Shown here: piece after piece, positions 45,476-55,739 of the stretch
How the letters are laid out: each line of letters begins with the position of its first letter
Position numbering within the stretch: position 1 is the first letter of the stretch
Assembly: GCA_029204225.1 (NCBI GenBank)
Contig: CM055103.1
Coordinates: 51,923,145-51,987,144 of the forward strand
Reading direction: 5' to 3'
DNA from: Diphasiastrum complanatum
Lineage: Eukaryota; Streptophyta; Lycopodiopsida; Lycopodiales; Lycopodiaceae
Length of the DNA stretch: 64,000 bases
Position numbers and translations under genes: made by a program
Notes under the pieces: generated by a model
Told to the model about the DNA's origin: nothing
Seen by the model: only the letters and a program-made list of their open reading frames with translations
The model's database searches: none

Positions 45476-45770
45476 TAATGTGGCAAATGATAACGAGAAA
45501 CCACCAAATGAATAAGTGAGACAATACGATGTATTCCAACATATTGTAATATTAACCAGATCGCTCACATATGCAATTGCAATTTATTATTTGATTTGTT
45601 AACATCAAACAGGAAGTCGACGCTTGTGAGTACACAAATTGTGGTTATGATATTTTTGTCAGACATAAATTTTTTTATTCACTTGTGGATATGGCAATTA
45701 TTGTCGATAGAAAATGGAATTCAATGTGTTGATAGGCAACAATTTCTAAAAGTGAGATCCATTTACATTC
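45476..45770. other. Flank shared by copies A and B
   Basis: Equivalent to 5,115-5,413 in copy A, with no gene. It starts right after the TRIM-like element. Confidence 0.4.
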
Positions 45771-46103
45771 TGTAACATACCGTGGTTTATACCAAGTTTT
45801 TGCATTAGTCATGGTATTACCCTCGGTGAGCAGAGTATCTGGAATACCTCTTGGCCTGCTTGACCCTCTCTATAACCCTCTTTACAACCCTCTCCATAAC
45901 CCTTCCTATAACCCTCCTGTCTCTGCCACGTGTCAACTTGTGAGAGTCTGAGTCAATCAATAAATACACATGTACCGCTGAATAATTTTCAATCGAATGT
46001 ACTTCAGTTGTCTGAAGGTTCTAATGACTAGTCTCATGTCTTCTTTCAATATTGTATGCTTTCGAAATGTTGCTCTTAAATTCTGTATCTACTAAGTACT
46101 TCA
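45771..46103 (+). repeat. Copia LTR (copy B)
   Basis: 333 bases from TGTAACATACCG to ACTTCA, starting TG and ending CA, directly followed by the PBS. Counterpart of 5,414-5,745. Confidence 0.75.
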
Positions 46104-46116
46104 TGGTATCAGAGCC
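46104..46116 (+). promoter_or_regulatory. Copia primer-binding site (copy B)
   Basis: TGGTATCAGAGCC, complementary to initiator Met-tRNA, abutting the LTR. Confidence 0.8.
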
Positions 46117-46521
46117 ATTTAATCTTGTACAGAACATGTTTTCAGAAAAAGGAAGACATACAGTGTTTGAAGGAGATAGTAACTTGTTTCTTCATGACTC
46201 CTGGTTTCTCAGTTTTTTCTTATAGTACTGTCTGTTTCTTCTAGTGCAGTCGCATGATTTCGAGTCCTGAATCTGGATTTTGAGTCTGGATATCTAACGT
46301 CTATTTCCTAACAGAATCAGCATATAGCAGGTAGTTATTGATGAAGGGTACTATCTCCTTGGGAGCAGATCGTGATGATTTTGTTACCTTCATATTTGTA
46401 AAGAGCAGAAAGAAGTCTAGTTTCTTTCTTACATTGTTTACTATTTTTCATATCTATTTACATCTGTGACTTGGTTGTTTCCACGATTCTTTCTCGTAAT
46501 AGATCATTTCTTATCTGAAGT

Positions 46522-48388
46522 ATGGAACCCAGACTGATAGAAACATTTGAAGGGGATAATTTTGGGTCATGGAAACTAAAAATGAAGATGATGTTGATAG
46601 AAAAGGATTTATGGGACGTTGTTTTAGGGGAAGAGCACGGACCTGTAGAATTACGAGTATATGAAAGAAGAGATGCAAAGGCATTAGCTACCATCATTCT
46701 TAATCTAAACGATTCACAGCTAAGCCATGTTAGTAATTGCAGCACTGCCAAAGATGAATGAGATGTTTTGGTAACTACATATGAGACCAAAATCCTTGCT
46801 CATCAAGCATACCTGAGACAACGATTCTTTACGTTCAAAATGAATGAATCACTACCTTTGATTGAGCATATCGGCAGTATGAGGATGATTGCAGATCAGT
46901 TAGCATCAATTGGCTTTGCAATGTCAGATGTGGAGTTCATGTCTAGTTTACTTACTAGTCTCCCATCATCATATAAAATCCTGAGCATTTCTCTTGGTAG
47001 TCAAATTGGAAGACTGACGATGAGTGAAATGATTGGACAACTATTACAGGAGGAGATCCAACAGAAAAGTGAAAGACCTGCGGGATTAGAGATGCTTATC
47101 AACAAAACAAAAACATCAGAAGTATTACAATGCTTAGCACATCAAGCCAAATTCAAAGGAAAGTTCAGAGGCTCATGTCATTATTGTGGAAAGTATGGAC
47201 ACATGGCCAAGTTTTGTAGAAAAAAGTAGTATGATCTGAAAAAACAAGAAAGCAATATAGCTGACAAGATGAACAATTATTAGTAGCAGCATTTACAGCA
47301 AATGGATCACCAGACTAGTTCATAGATTCTGGCGCTAGGAAATATATGACTTATCAAAAGGAGATTCTAATAAACTATCAGAAACTCTATACAGAAATCA
47401 ATGTCTTGCTTGGAGATTACAGTTCCCATCAAGCAAAAGGCAGAGGAGACATAATCTTCACTAATAATGGAGAAACACGTAGAATAAAGAATGTCTTGTA
47501 TGTACCAAATCTCACAAAAAATCTAATATTTGTTGGACATGTTGCAGATCAAGGTTATCTCGTTGAATTCAACTCTAAAGGATGTGAACTCAAAACAGCT
47601 GAACATGTGGTCATAGCAAAAGGCATAAGGAGAGGTTCCTTGTACAAGCTAGTTGGAACACCACAAGTACCAGAAAAGAAGACACAGAGAAATTGCATCA
47701 GATATCAGCTGGAGCCTGATTTGGATCAACGTTTGGGACATGTACCCCATTCAACAATGAAGGTGATGGTGACAAATAACTATGTCAGAGGTCTGAGGCT
47801 TAATGCAAAAGTTCCAACAGACGTATGTGAAGACTGCACTTATGGAAAGCAACACTGAGCTCCTTTTCCAAGATCTGAATCTGCAACCTCTGAAGTTCTT
47901 GAATTGGTACACTCTGACTTATGTGGTCCCATGAGTGAAGCTTCTTTTAAAGGCGCAAGATATTTTGTGACATTTGTTGAAGACAAAGGATGAAACATTT
48001 AAATACTTTGTGAAGTTTAAAAACTAGTGGAAGTACAGACAAAACACAAATTAAAAAACTCAGGACTGACAGGGGTGGGGAATACATTTCAAATGAAATG
48101 AAAGATTTATGTGAGAAAGAAGAAATTATTCATCAATGTGCTGCACCCTACTGCCCTCAACAAAATGGAATAGCTGAACATAAAAATAGGACAATTGCTG
48201 AAATGGCTAGAAGTATGTTAAGTCTGTCAAAGCTTAGCAAAAGGTTCTGGGCAGAAGCTATAACTACATCAGTTTATCTTATAAATAGGATAAAGACAAA
48301 TGCAGTAAAAGGAATGACACCTGAAGAAAAATGGTCAGGAAACAAACCTTCTGTGAGTCATGTCAGAATTTTTGGATGTACAACATAA
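46522..48388 (+). pseudogene. Copia gag-protease-integrase, 3'-truncated (copy B)
   Basis: Gag starts MEPRLIETFEGDNFGSWKLK at 46,522; one TGA at 46,759 (Trp in the family) interrupts an otherwise continuous gag with CHYCGKYGHMAKFC, a complete CCHC knuckle (Cys-X2-Cys-X4-His-X4-Cys). Protease begins FIDSGAR, then GDIIFTNNGETRR, the pre-integrase zinc motif CEDCTYGKQH, and integrase with all three acidic residues visible (HSDLCGP, DRGGEY, PQQNGIAEHKNRT). Frame breaks at about 47,220-47,330, 47,858 and 48,000. It ends abruptly at FGCTT (48,388), joined to the dioxygenase flank, so RT and RNase H were deleted. Confidence 0.85.
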
Positions 48389-48662
48389 GGCGCTGCGATC
48401 AGATCGTCCTCTTTCTATAAATATTCAAGGAGGCTGTAAATAACATGAATGATAACAATGTAAGGTAATGTAGAAAATTTCTCGTGGCCATCCTCACTAA
48501 GCTATGGCATATACATGCTCCAGTCTCACTTAGGAGACTTATTCAAGTGTGCAATCATTGAAGAATGCAATAACCCACTTCTTATAAAATTTTATCGGTC
48601 CACAGACACATATTGCAAATTTACTGCCTTTATCACCTACTTTGATCATGGAAAACTCGAGG

Positions 48663-49838
48663 TCAACTGACTAGAGGGTTGTCGATGGCAAATGACTGAA
48701 CTAGACGTTTACCTCCAAAATGTTCCGCTGCCAAATTCCTGCAAATATTCTATGTAGAACAGTTCTCTATACACAGGACCTACCTTCTCATCCACTAGCT
48801 CTGGTGCGAGAAAGATCTTTTGATCCTTTGCTGGATGGTGAAAGGTTACATAGGATCGCCTGGTGCGGTCGCTGTTGACAATAGCTCTGTGGTTGGCGCT
48901 TTTGTATCTCCCATTCGTAATGATCTACAGTCCATAATACAGCAGTGTCATCTTACTTATCTACATGATCAGCTAATAAATACAAACAACAACGTCCCGT
49001 GCCGAGGCACGCACGGGCGACTTGTAAGTGCTTGAAAAGAGTTAAAGTTAAATTGGCGGCTTGATGTTAGCGAATGTTACAATGAGCTCAATATAGTTTT
49101 ACCATAGTCTTGCATGGAAGGAGATAAATTAAGCAAACATAGTTTTCGCGTGGTTTACCTCGATTTGATCTGCCAGATTGGCGACGAAAGCATTGGGAGG
49201 ATTTGGAACCAGCTCCCATGTGTCGTTTTCGGCAGCCACCTCCAATCCGTCGCCCTCTTGCATCAGAATGGTGATGGCCACAACGTCAGAGTGTGCAGGC
49301 AGGCCAAGAGTTTTCCTGGCTCTGGGCAGGGAGGATAGCACTGGAATACTATGTTCTGGTGTGGCTCCCCCAGAGCCTCCTTCAGGTAGCTGGGTTTGAG
49401 CCCAAGACTGTCAGAGATGACAGCCAGCAGCCACTGAGCAAGGTCCAGTAAAGCAGCTGTGTATTTCTCCACGGTCTCTCTGAATTCAGCTGGCTGCTGG
49501 GGCCAGTAGTTGTAATGCCTTTCGGATAATGGAAGAGTGTGAAGCTCCAGAAATTCACGCCAGAACTTGGGCTCAGTGTCATCAAGGACCATACGGCTTC
49601 CATAGCCCTCAGATCCGATCACTGGCTTTCAAGCATATGCAAGCTTTTCGTACTTGGTCAGATCAAAAAACTTGCGACCCACTTGTTTCAGCCTATCCAT
49701 TAGCTCTACTGGCACGCCATGATTGATAACTTGGAAGAAGCCATTCTTTTCACAGGCCTCAGCGATCTGAGCCCTGACAGATGAAGCCAGTCGTTCATCG
49801 TTAAGGCCTGATAGATCACTTGGATTCAAATTTGCCAT
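48663..49838 (-). pseudogene. 2-oxoglutarate/Fe(II)-dependent dioxygenase, broken copy
   Basis: Duplicate of the intact gene at 12,533-13,704 with the same exon-intron structure (exon 1 49,838-49,159; exon 2 48,924-48,663). Three lesions: a TGA in place of the Gly codon of LAYAGKPVIG (about 49,630); one base lost in the A-run after CPEPGK (about 49,310), which shifts the frame before the HSD iron-binding motif; and one base gained in exon 2 after IEYLQ (about 48,735), which replaces the last residues and ends at FWR. The iron-ligand and RRS codons themselves remain. It cannot make the full enzyme. Confidence 0.9.
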
Positions 49839-50025
49839 GAGTACTCAGCCCGTAGATGATCTTCTTCACACAACTACGAGGTACTATTACTTCTGCCGAA
49901 CTAAGATCAAACAGGCAATGTACTACTGTGTGCGAGTTCAGAAGCTGGGTGGATACATATATTTGATGTGGAGTGATGAGCGACAAGGAGTAAACGAATC
50001 TAATTACTGGTGGGCATGTTGAAGG

Positions 50026-50033
50026 TATTTATA
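50026..50033 (-). promoter_or_regulatory. TATA box of the broken dioxygenase
   Basis: TATAAATA on the minus strand, identical to 13,896-13,903 in the intact copy. Confidence 0.45.
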
Positions 50034-50059
50034 AGAACGATGCAATTCCAAAGTCTTGC

Positions 50060-51075
50060 CATGACTAACAAGACTGTGCCAGGAAACTGTGCCAAGAGTA
50101 TTATTATAACAGGATTCTCTTTTATTAATGTACGCTTCCAAATAGCTAAGTGCAATGATATCGATCCCTCTGTTCTATTTCTAGTCTATTGTCAACCTTA
50201 TTGGATATCATAATATTCTTGTTATTGTAATGTTTCTAAGATATTGAATTGTAAAGCTCTTTTATATTGTTGGTGCCTCCCAACATCAACTCAACATCGA
50301 GGTGTTAAAGTTTTGTATTCTCATATTTAGTTATGAATTTTTGACTTATACAAATAGGTGTTTCTTAATTTTTCTTCTTGCAAGAAAAATAAATATACAT
50401 AATCAGAGCCACCATTTTTTTGCTAATTTCAATCACAAGTTATTCAATATTTCTGATTTTCAATTCAAAGTTTTTGAAATTTTCTAAAATATCTCAAATG
50501 AATCATGTAGTGGTGTTGGAGTTTCAACAACAAGACTACACAATATTTTGTGCATTAGGATTTTTCACTTGCTGCATGGAAGAAATTTTTCATGAAAAGA
50601 GTTATCATTGACTATCAACTACTAAATCCAATACCCTAAACCGTGAGGGCTATGCATTGAAGCAACTTCATCCAAGCACCAAATCCCATAATATGCTATG
50701 TGCTCATTCTAGCCAAGTGTCCTTCTATCTCTATGTCTTTATCTCAAAAAACTCATTTTTGGTTATGTCTTTTACAATATTATTAATTTTTTTTTCTATG
50801 AGAAAGTTCTTGGGTTTTGTGGATGAAATCCTGACATGCATCCTTCATCATAATCTTGACCTCACAATTATCTTTCTATTGTACAAGTTTCATTGTGATG
50901 CCTCATATATGTTTTCTTCTAGGAAAAAACATGCATACTAAAAGGAATTTGGCTCAATTTGTCACATAAAACTGATAAATTTCCCACACAAACATCAATA
51001 GAAACTCAATAAGTTGAAAGTTATAATTATAAGCTAAATAATGACTAGGAAATTGAGCAGTCCAGTGGTCTATGT
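50060..51075. other. AT-rich flank shared with copy A, no gene seen
   Basis: Matches pieces of 14,500-16,640 with two large gaps relative to copy A. No coding similarity. Confidence 0.4.
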
Positions 51076-51079
51076 CAAA

Positions 51080-51385
51080 GTACAGTACTTTGGATCTTAC
51101 TTGAGTCTACTATTGACTCACAAGAGTGATTGATTGATAAATCATAAAACAAATGCAAACTAGACTTGAATGACAAGACTATGTACAATGTTAATTTTAG
51201 CATGAGCATCCAGCAAACCATTAAGAATAACTTGAACAAGCTCTCCTTCCTTAATGCTCTCATCAATGCAAGCTAACTCATCATTCAAAGCCTTCACTCT
51301 CAAAACAAAAGTATTTGGACTCTCTTCATTCTTTTGAAAACTTTGAAAGATTTGTCTTCTTAGGGTCAACAATCTAGAAGTAGAC
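51080..51385 (-). pseudogene. Copia gag fragment (copy B)
   Basis: LRRQIFQSFQKNEES, LNDELACIDESIKEGELVQ and ILNGLLDAHAKINIV, in one frame where copy A (16,640-17,290) is frameshifted. Cut at 51,385 by the start of another LTR. Confidence 0.8.
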
Positions 51386-51648
51386 TGTTAGAAATCAATG
51401 ATAAACTTCATTGTTATTGTTTACGAGGTACATTAATGTTGACAGCTGTGACCAGCTGTCATTAGCCGTAGGCTAGTCTATTAGTCTGCTCGTAGGTTTT
51501 CTCTCTCTATTAGGGGTTTAGAGTTTATTTGTACATTTTACATTCTATATGAGTTTGAGTGATAGTGTGATAGTGCGTGTTCTTCTTCTGCCTTCTTGTG
51601 GTGATTGCTTATGGTGAATGCTTGATGTTGCATATCTAATTCTTGACA
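51386..51648 (+). repeat. Copia LTR
   Basis: 263 bases from TGTTAGAAATC to TTCTTGACA with TG/CA ends, inserted into the reversed gag. It is followed at once by a primer-binding site, so it is a 5' LTR. No 3' LTR is present in the window. Confidence 0.8.
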
Positions 51649-51660
51649 TGGTATCAGAGC
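51649..51660 (+). promoter_or_regulatory. Copia primer-binding site
   Basis: TGGTATCAGAGC directly after the LTR, complementary to initiator Met-tRNA. Confidence 0.85.
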
Positions 51661-52260
51661 AGCGATAGTCCTGCGTGCCTGATCAATGGATACAGCTTGT
51701 CACAGGCTCCACAACGAAGTGAGAAAGTCTTTCACGGGAGGTGAAAGCTTGGAGAGTCAAAAACGGCTGGAAGAAATCCTTCTTTGGTGTATTTTGCAGG
51801 TTTGGAGCTCAGAATCATCAGTGGGAAACGAAGACATAGTCCCGGAGGCATCAAAATGGCCAGGGCAGCATCAAACAGATTGAAAATCTGTTGAGTGGGG
51901 GCGATTTTTACAGTGTTTCCTAGTTGTTGTGGAAAGTGCTATTTGTGTGAGAGGTTTGCCAAGAAATCTCTCATATGTCTATTTGGAGTACCGCAAATCA
52001 AAATAGACCGTGTCTAGTACTGCCATTTAGAGTTAGGAGGCTTTATACTTTTCAGATTACTGATCTCTGTTTTTTGAACGATCACACATTTTGAAATCTT
52101 TGCAAAGAGGAGAATCTAGAATATTCCCTTTGAAAGTTCTTATATTCTCTCTACTTTTCATCTTGTCTGTACCAATATCGGATCGATGTGCCAGAGGTAA
52201 AGAAAACCAAGAGCATCTTGCATTTTTCCACTCATCTCAACGTCTTTGCTAAGACTCATG
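51661..52260 (+). mobile_element. Copia leader and disrupted gag start
   Basis: The ATG at 51,686 opens MDTACHRLHNEVRKSFTGGE, closing at 51,883. It is in the place of gag but I do not recognise gag motifs. After about 52,260 the sequence changes to the divergent transposase copy, so the rest of the element is lost. Confidence 0.45.
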
Positions 52261-52274
52261 TGGCCCCCATGCAA

Positions 52275-53674
52275 TCACATATCGGATAGAATTATCTCTA
52301 GATTTCTAATGCTAACATCTGCTCTTGATTTGGGGTACATGTTCCATGCATAACAACAATGCAAAAATAATAATTTGTCCAGTATTCGTAATTCACCATG
52401 CATTGTGCAAAAATGGACTCTTTTGAGAGGAATGTTCAACACAAGACTCCAAGCTTTGTCTAGATTGTGCCTATTTGGTGCAAGATGTTGGTTGCAATTC
52501 AAAATACTTTTGTTCCGCCCAGATTCAAACATACAATATATACAAAAATTCTTTGCATTTGCAACGAGACCACAACCGTACATGCATTTCAAGGTTTTCA
52601 AATCAGCAGCTACGTGCCATTCTACAACAAAGCTTTCTCCTTAAACATTAAGCAATTTGCCTTCATTTTGTCCATGTATTATCTTAGATATACTACATTT
52701 TCAAATAGCCATTCCAGTATGTCGTGAGACTCCTTAGGAACTTCAAATGCAGCTATCCACCATATGTGATTTTCGGATTGCACGCTAAATTCTTTACAAT
52801 AACTTCTACCAAACTGTTGCAATTCACGATTCATCAAGGTGATTGTGACACGTTCAAGTTTACGCCCTTTTACGATTTCTGCTTCGTCCAACTTAATAAC
52901 AAATATAACTTTACCTCTGCAATTTGTGAAACAAAAATTTCATTACGAAAACATATTAGTTGAAGAAAAGCATACAATTGAAAATTAAAATATACAATAA
53001 ATGTTCTTACCATTTGTTTTAACTTCGTAATGTCGGATCATCATCGCTTGGACCTTTTCCAGATCTAAGAATATATTGTTACCTGGATGATAATGAAAAT
53101 ATGTCGGAGGTTCTTTCTTCTTATTGGTTACTGTAAAAGAATCCTCAATATGCTGAAACTCTCCTAATTTAGAGAGCAAAATCGAATTGCATTCTCGTTT
53201 GGCGGATTCAACAAGTTTATAAGTAGGTATTATTTGATGGCGTTTTAACCCATTTCTATCAGAGCATTTCATATACTTCTTCAAAGCTCTATACCCCTTG
53301 CGACTCACACCTCCTTGGTCACATGCGTACACCATCTCTTTAACATTTGGATTTGGCTTGAACTTGTTGACTAGCTTTTTTGCAATTCTCAAGCGAAATG
53401 AATCACTTGTTTCATCTTCCACAATTTTAATCAAATCTTTACCCTTCAAAAAATATTTCATATATTTTCCAGCAATAAAATCTTTTTCAACCATCTTTTG
53501 CAAGAACTCTTTTGTGTCCCTCATGCGTCTTTTACTGGCACCACCACCTGGTACCAAAGCTTCTAGTTTGTGTCTCTTAGTGTTTTCATTTTGTGCTTGC
53601 TGATCCATCGAGACTCTACGCTTTCGTTGTAAGCCAAATATTGTCCTCTGAAATATAATGGTGTCGAAGTTCAA
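52275..53674 (-). pseudogene. Putative DDE transposase, divergent copy 3
   Basis: Starts at ATG 53,674 or, more likely, MDQQAQNENTKRHK at 53,608. N-terminal part RMRDTKEFLQKMVEKDF, RLRIAKKLVNKFKPNP, CDQGGVSRKGYRALKKYM, IIPTYKLVESAKRECNS. The core has VIKLDEAEIVKGRKLERV (first acidic motif, 52,900), SENHIWWIAAFE, VEWHVAADLKTLKCMYG (second, 52,615), FCIYC (intact CxxC, 19 residues later) and FCTMHGELRILDKLLFLH (third). It ends at about 52,275. It differs from copies 1 and 2 at most positions outside the motifs, so it belongs to a separate subfamily. An intron-like gap lies at 52,900-53,010; stops occur only near 52,620-52,690. Confidence 0.6.
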
Positions 53675-54029
53675 TGTGAACTAACAATGATATAAGCTTT
53701 ATTAGGCATATACTAGTTTCCATCCCTAGGGTCCTATTGTAGTTAGGACAATGAAAGGTGGTCCTATACTAACCCTACTCTAGTTATAATAGACAACTTA
53801 CCTATTAGTTGTCTATTATAGTCTATGCAAATAACCTACAATAGAGTCTGCATACACTACTACCAGTACACCACTCGTATTATTACGACAAACAAAAGAA
53901 TGAATGATTTGATCAAGTTGCAGCTGCTCTCAGCTACAATTGTCAGATCCTCTTGCATAGTTATATCCATAATGTAGATTAATAAATCCTATCAGTCAGA
54001 CTAGACTATGAGGTAGAGAACAAATGTAA
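53675..54029. other. Intergenic, no gene seen
   Basis: AT-rich, with a short inverted pair around TAGTTGTCTATTATAG (53,785-53,820). It lies between the transposase start and the lipase stop codon. Confidence 0.4.
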
Positions 54030-54775
54030 TTACAAAGTTACCAATTGTTGGACGTTGATGGGAGAGATGAAGTTTTGTCCAGCTGTAAAAAAGAACTCAC
54101 CAAAGTTCACATTGGCAGCATCAGAGGGATGGAATGGATCCCAGAACAAGTACTCAGAACAATCTGGACAGAGGTTAGAGAAGGGCAGGCATGAAAACCC
54201 TCCATTGAATTTCCCCAGTCTACAGCAGCTGATGTTTGTATAAGCAAATCCTTGATAGAATTCAGTCCATGGTATAGTCAGATTTGATTACGACAGTTTC
54301 TTCGTAATCATTCTTACACCCCGAGAATACCCAAAAATCTTTCCGTGACAAATTCTTCAAACAAACCAATCAACTTTATCCTCAATCTATCAAGCACATC
54401 AGCCAGAAATCGTACAAACACGCAGTCCCAAAAATGTATTGATTTTTTTGCTAGATGAAGCGATTCAGACATAACCACAACATATTTACTCTACAAAAAT
54501 ATAGGCAAGTAAGAAGCAAAAGTGTTCGAAGAACTTTACAAGTTAAAGGTGAACTGATCTGAATACCATAATGATTCAGATTGTTGAATTGCTCTACAAA
54601 GGCACTGTAGGTGTCGCCAAACACAAATGAGGAGCCAGAAAGTTGTGCATTCATAAACGTGAACAAATGCCTTGCGCCATTTTTGAAGTTGACAACCAAA
54701 TCGTTGATAAATTGGATGCATGGACCTAGCGAAGAAGACCGCAGTAGCCCGCAGCAGATCATAATGTACCCTCTC
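54030..54775 (-). pseudogene. GDSL-type esterase/lipase, last two exons
   Basis: Exon 54,775-54,567 encodes LGPCIQFINDLVVNFKNGAR, MNAQLSGSSFVFGDTYSAF and NNLNHYG; donor GTATTC. Exon 54,250-54,030 continues FAYTNISCCRLGKFNGGF, CLPFSNLCPDCSEYLFWDPF, HPSDAANVNF and PINVQQLVTL-stop. The splice phase agrees (G/GA = Gly). This is the C-terminal half of plant GDSL lipases, with catalytic Asp and His in FWDPFHPSDAAN (block V). The nucleophile block FGDSxxDxGN and blocks II-III were not found upstream on this strand, so either the 5' exons lie behind very large or disrupted introns, or the gene is truncated. Such enzymes are secreted acyl-ester hydrolases. Confidence 0.8.
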
Positions 54776-55538
54776 CTGCAACTTTCCTCACCAGAAGAAG
54801 AGAAAAGCATTTAATAAGCACACAATCACTAACATGGACTTGCCTATCATAAATAAGCACCACCAGCCTGAGAAGAACTTGATCCACAAAGTGAAGTATT
54901 AAAGAAAGCAATGCACTTTCAATAGTCACATTAGTTTTATCATCAGTCACCAGTGAAATGTCTATCACATTTCATCAAACTAGCCTACATAAGGAGATCA
55001 GAAGCAATGTTTAGGGCCAAGCATGTCCAAAAAAAAAGTAGCTTTGAATTGCAATGGTTGAGATGTGAAACATGCATATACAACATATTTCATGCAATGC
55101 TTCTGTTTAACAACTGCTTCAACCAAAAAAAAGGCATATGACGGCAGAGCTTTGATAAGGAGCCAAATCATTACAACTTTTGCTCATACCAACTTGCCAA
55201 TATAACTGTTAGAAAAGGTTTAAGTTCAAGCGACAAACATAAACAGCGATAACTTTGTTGCATGATCCAATCTCAACTTGCGAACAAACAAATATTCGAG
55301 CGAATATGATGGACACCTGGCAAAAGAAGTATCAGAGGACAAGGTTAGTTCTTTTTGACCAAAGAGAAATTTGATGGTATTTTTCATAGCAATAAGCAAG
55401 TTATCTACCTAGAAAGAACCAATCTAATGCGGTAGCAACATCTGAACGTGTGTATCGACAACAAACTATGAGTTCGTTAGGGTGCACAAAGATTTTGATA
55501 GATGCCTAACAATCAACAAGTGAGAAACTTCTAGTCAC

Positions 55539-55647
55539 CTGAATTGGAAGGAAGCTTTATATGGGAACCCTTGCCGATAGAGAAAAGAACCATGTTGAGC
55601 AAAAGTAGGCAGCCCACTGTAGCCAACAAAACGCCCTGTGCTGACAT
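55539..55647 (-). other. Possible first exon with signal peptide
   Basis: MSAQGVLLATVGCLLLLNMV followed by LFSIGKGSHIKLPSNS, then a donor-like GTGACT. A hydrophobic leader upstream of the lipase exons on the same strand would suit a secreted GDSL enzyme, but no exon with the GDS block links the two. Tentative. Confidence 0.25.
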
Positions 55648-55739
55648 TTGTTGCCAAGGGAGCATGAATGGGATGAAAACGGTTTCCTGGTCAGCAAAGA
55701 CGAAAACAGTTTCCTGATCAATTTGTTTACATTTAGACA

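Noticed and set aside
44801-45542. Overlapping minus-strand frames of 100-200 codons, GC-rich
   Set aside because: They lie across the TRIM-like direct repeats and repeat the same peptide; no similarity to a protein family.
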